Source: Willaertia magna (taxonomy: Eukaryota > Heterolobosea > Eutetramitea > Acrasida > Naegleriidae). Taken from it: a stretch of 42,060 bases of DNA. The position numbers and the translations under genes are program-made. The DNA lies in the NCBI GenBank assembly GCA_902984215.1, contig CADWAF010004797.1, positions 1 to 42,060 of the forward strand, given 5' to 3'. The notes under the pieces are model-generated. The model made no database searches. It was not told where the DNA came from and saw only the letters and a list, made by a program, of their open reading frames with translations. This document shows, piece after piece, positions 39,655-42,060 of this stretch. How positions within the stretch are numbered: position 1 is the stretch's first letter; every line of letters begins with the position of its first letter.

Positions 39655-40647
39655 ATGTCAACTTCCAATAACACTGTCGTTCTAGATGAAAATCAACTAA
39701 AAGAGAAGTGGGATCAATTTTCAACTATTTTCCAACAACATTTTGAAAGAAGTACAATGATTACTGCACAAACTATGATTTCAATGTTAGGTATTAATAA
39801 TCCTTCACAACAATTTGAAGAAAATCAAGAAGAGCAAAAAGAAAGAATAATTTTAGATTTAGGTTGTGGTGCAGGTGGTGGTAGTTTTTTAATTGCAAGT
39901 CAAATGAAAGAGAATGATAAACTAATTTGTATGGATATTTCTTCCAAAATGTTAAATTTAACAAAAGAAAAGTTAAATTCTTTTTTAAATAATAATTTAA
40001 ATAACAAAAGATTTGAATTTATTGAAGGAAGTGCTGAAAAGTTACCATTTGAGGATGATAGTATTGACATTATATTTTCTAATTATGTTTTACATTTAGT
40101 TTCCGATCCTGATAATATGATTAGAGAGGTCAATAGAGTGTTAAAGAAAGATAGTGGGATGGCTTGTTTTAGTGTTTGGGGTCGTTCCGAAAATTCTCCA
40201 AAATTTACTATACCTAGAAGATGTTTACAGGAATGTAATAACAACAGCCTTAAAGGAGGAGAAGAAAAAGAAGAATTAAATGAAGAATTTAAAAATAAAG
40301 ATTTTAAAGGTTGGACCAAAATTGAAGAATTAAATAATACAACAAATTTACGATCAGCCTTTCATTTGTCAAATAAAGAAGAATTAAAAAATAAATTTAA
40401 AGAAAATGGAAATTTTACTAAGATTTTAAATTGGTATCAAATAGAACCAATGTATGCAGTGGATGCTGAAGAATTTGCTAAAATAAATATTTATGGAAAT
40501 CCACAAATTGTTGATTTAATGAAAAGAAAGAAATTTACAGAAGAACATTTAAATATTTATAAAAATAAAATTATTGAGAATGTTAAAGATCTAATGGAAG
40601 AGTCACCAATTTATAATGAAGTATTAATTACTTTAGTAAGAAAATAA
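39655..40647 (+). CDS. Class I SAM-dependent methyltransferase
   Basis: A 330-residue single-exon protein. The Rossmann-type core is clear. Motif I is LDLGCGAGGG at residues 68-77. The acidic ribose-binding end of the second strand is LICMDISSKMLNL. The adenine-contact segment is EGSAEKLPFEDDSIDIIFSN, and IREVNRVLKKDSGMACFSVW follows as motif III. This is the ubiquinone/menaquinone-biosynthesis-type (Methyltransf_11) fold, and it transfers a methyl group from S-adenosylmethionine. The C-terminal third, with an Asn/Lys/Glu-rich insertion at about 195-245 and a helical end, probably forms the acceptor site. The substrate (small molecule, lipid or protein) is not deducible. The start ATG at 39655 leaves a normal N-terminal helix (LKEKWDQFSTIFQQHFE) before motif I. 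Confidence 0.9.
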   Translation: MSTSNNTVVLDENQLKEKWDQFSTIFQQHFERSTMITAQTMISMLGINNPSQQFEENQEEQKERIILDLGCGAGGGSFLIASQMKENDKLICMDISSKMLNLTKEKLNSFLNNNLNNKRFEFIEGSAEKLPFEDDSIDIIFSNYVLHLVSDPDNMIREVNRVLKKDSGMACFSVWGRSENSPKFTIPRRCLQECNNNSLKGGEEKEELNEEFKNKDFKGWTKIEELNNTTNLRSAFHLSNKEELKNKFKENGNFTKILNWYQIEPMYAVDAEEFAKINIYGNPQIVDLMKRKKFTEEHLNIYKNKIIENVKDLMEESPIYNEVLITLVRK

Positions 40648-40742
40648 AAAAAGGAAATTTTGTAAAGTATTAAGATATATTGTAATTAGCTTCCCCAAAC
40701 AGTGATCAAAACAGAATCTGTTTCCAAATCCTCAAAAAAAAA

Positions 40743-41792
40743 ATGCAAATCATTTCACAAGAAGATTTCCACACAGCCCACAGCAAGATAAAGAAATACA
40801 TCAACAAAACTCCACTATTTAAAAGTGAATTTTATTCTAAAAAATTAAATGCAAATATTTATTTAAAATGTGAAAGTTTACAATTAACAAATTCATTTAA
40901 ATTAAGAGGATCTTTAAATAAATTATTACCAAATAATGACAATAATGAGAATATAAAAGAATTATATAATGGAGTTATTACTGCTTCGGGAGGCAATCAT
41001 GGTCTTGGAGTTTGTAAAGGATGTCAAATTTTAAATGTACCTTGTCATGTTTTTCTAAATGAAAAAGTTCCAGAAAATAAAATTGAAGCAATTAAACAAT
41101 TAAATGGAATTGTTCATTTAAGAGATGAAGAAACAAATAATGAACCATTTCCAAGTTTCCAAGAAAGTAATGAAGCTGCAATTTCTTATGGTAAAAAACA
41201 TAATTTACTTTATGTACATCCCTTTGATGATATTGAAATTATTAAAGGACAAGGAACTGTTGGTATTGAGATTTTAGAACAATTTAATGAAGTTAATCAT
41301 AACAATGAAGAAATAGATGCCGTTGTTTGTAGTATTGGAGGTGGTGGATTGATTTCTGGTGTTAGTTCTTATATTAAGGCTGTTAATCCAAAGATTAAAG
41401 TATTTGGTGTGGAAACATTTGGAGCTGATTCAATGTCACAATCAATTGAAAAGGGTGAATTAATTACTTTACCTGCAATCACATCCATTGCAGAAGGATT
41501 AGGAGCAAAAAGAGTGGCTGATATTACATTTGAAATTGTAAAAGAAAATGTTGTAAAACCAATTATTAATGTGACAGATAGAGATACAGTAATTGAATGT
41601 TTAAATGTTTTGGAATTTGAAAAATTATTAGTTGAACCAACAGGTGGATGTAGTTTAGCTGCTTTAGAACAAATTGTAGATAAATTAAAATTAGAAAAGA
41701 AAGAAGAAAAATTAAATATTGTTGTAATACTTTCTGGAGGAAATGTAGCACTTAATAAGCTATTACAATATCAAAAGGAATTGTGTCAATAA
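40743..41792 (+). CDS. Threonine dehydratase / serine racemase-type PLP enzyme
   Basis: A 349-residue single-exon fold-type II PLP enzyme. The cofactor lysine is Lys53 in NSFKLRG. The substrate loop is SGGNHG (82-87), the phosphate-binding glycine loop is GGGGL (199-203), and SGGN near the C-terminus closes the active site. Such enzymes deaminate threonine or serine to oxobutanoate or pyruvate, or interconvert L- and D-serine; sequence motifs do not separate these. No C-terminal ACT domain follows, so it is not the allosteric isoleucine-pathway form. The VEPTGGCSLAALE segment and the block GLGAKRVADITFEIVKENVV are typical of the serine racemase/catabolic threonine dehydratase branch. Start at 40743. 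Confidence 0.9.
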   Translation: MQIISQEDFHTAHSKIKKYINKTPLFKSEFYSKKLNANIYLKCESLQLTNSFKLRGSLNKLLPNNDNNENIKELYNGVITASGGNHGLGVCKGCQILNVPCHVFLNEKVPENKIEAIKQLNGIVHLRDEETNNEPFPSFQESNEAAISYGKKHNLLYVHPFDDIEIIKGQGTVGIEILEQFNEVNHNNEEIDAVVCSIGGGGLISGVSSYIKAVNPKIKVFGVETFGADSMSQSIEKGELITLPAITSIAEGLGAKRVADITFEIVKENVVKPIINVTDRDTVIECLNVLEFEKLLVEPTGGCSLAALEQIVDKLKLEKKEEKLNIVVILSGGNVALNKLLQYQKELCQ

Positions 41793-42002
41793 ACTGTTAC
41801 AAAAAGTTATTTTTCCCTTCAACAATGGGAGTCTACCTTCCAGAATTCTACTTTTTCTAATTAGAACTTATCATTTCAAAAAGAAGGAAAATAGAAAATT
41901 GTAACAAGTTCATTCAAATTAAAAATAACGCAGAGAAAATGTATTTATAGCCAAAATCTTCAGTTAACAAATCAAAAAACAACAAAAAACAAATACAACA
42001 AA

Positions 42003-42060
42003 ATGCAAATCTTCGTTAAAACATTAACTGGCAAGACTATCACTTTAGAAGTCGAAGCAA
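42003..42060 (+). CDS. Ubiquitin (5' end only)
   Basis: The last 58 bases encode MQIFVKTLTGKTITLEVEA, the invariant ubiquitin N-terminus. The gene runs off the window, so it cannot be told whether this is polyubiquitin or a ubiquitin-ribosomal protein fusion. The A-rich leader (41965-42002) directly precedes the ATG. Confidence 0.95.
   Translation, partial: MQIFVKTLTGKTITLEVEA

Noticed and set aside
1..42060. CRISPR arrays, bacterial operons, prophage
   Set aside because: No spaced direct repeats of that type, and gene content and introns are eukaryotic.

Overview
The window looks like nuclear DNA of a heterolobosean amoeboflagellate of the Naegleria/Willaertia type. It is very A+T-rich and gene-dense. 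Introns are few, very short (40-87 bp) and mostly open with GTAAGT. Genes are eukaryotic (akirin, CEP44, NUP155, CSL4, CHMP2, ubiquitin, eL6). One gene has the layout typical of Naegleria: a secreted ABC-type ligand-binding domain, a membrane segment and a class III nucleotide cyclase. A dispersed 5S rRNA gene fits the known situation in this group, where the other rRNAs sit on a separate circular element. Species was inferred from these features only; no database was searched.

Layout. 1-3391: start of an ankyrin-repeat gene, a divergent Asp/Glu-racemase-family gene, and a cyclase gene that has lost the first half of its catalytic domain. 4062-5525: akirin, a diverged eS24 paralogue and a 5S fragment. 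6054-8180: CEP44 and a Ser/Thr-Pro-rich protein 12 bp upstream of it. 8431-12881: a small acidic protein, ribosomal eL6, a BTB protein and the exosome cap subunit CSL4. 13153-18505: one large four-exon gene for an IQ/Sfi1-like coiled-coil protein. 18845-20935: a membrane-anchored UDP-glycosyltransferase. 20936-24340: a 3.4 kb gene-free island of roughly 90% A+T that carries at least one decayed reading frame. 24341-27208: CHMP2 and a large surface protein. 27569-28663: an uncharacterised ORF, an intact 5S gene and several 5S fragments. 28737-35706: a nucleotide-sugar/triose-phosphate-type transporter, an RCC1-repeat protein and NUP155. 36316-42060: an unknown acidic protein, a CHASE-PAS-RGS receptor, a methyltransferase, a threonine dehydratase/serine racemase-type enzyme and the start of a ubiquitin gene.

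There is no operon logic, but some themes recur. Centriole/basal-body proteins are CEP44 and possibly the IQ/Sfi1-like protein and the SP-rich protein. Nuclear transport is represented by NUP155, with an RCC1-family protein ending 6 bp from it. Prokaryote-style extracellular sensors fused to eukaryotic or cyclic-nucleotide outputs appear twice: ABC-type sensor plus cyclase, and CHASE-PAS plus RGS.

The strongest candidates for something undescribed are the CHASE-PAS-RGS receptor, the A+T island with its decayed ORF, and the 5S-derived fragments. Exon boundaries were placed by eye from GT-AG sites, reading frame and family alignment; none has transcript support here.
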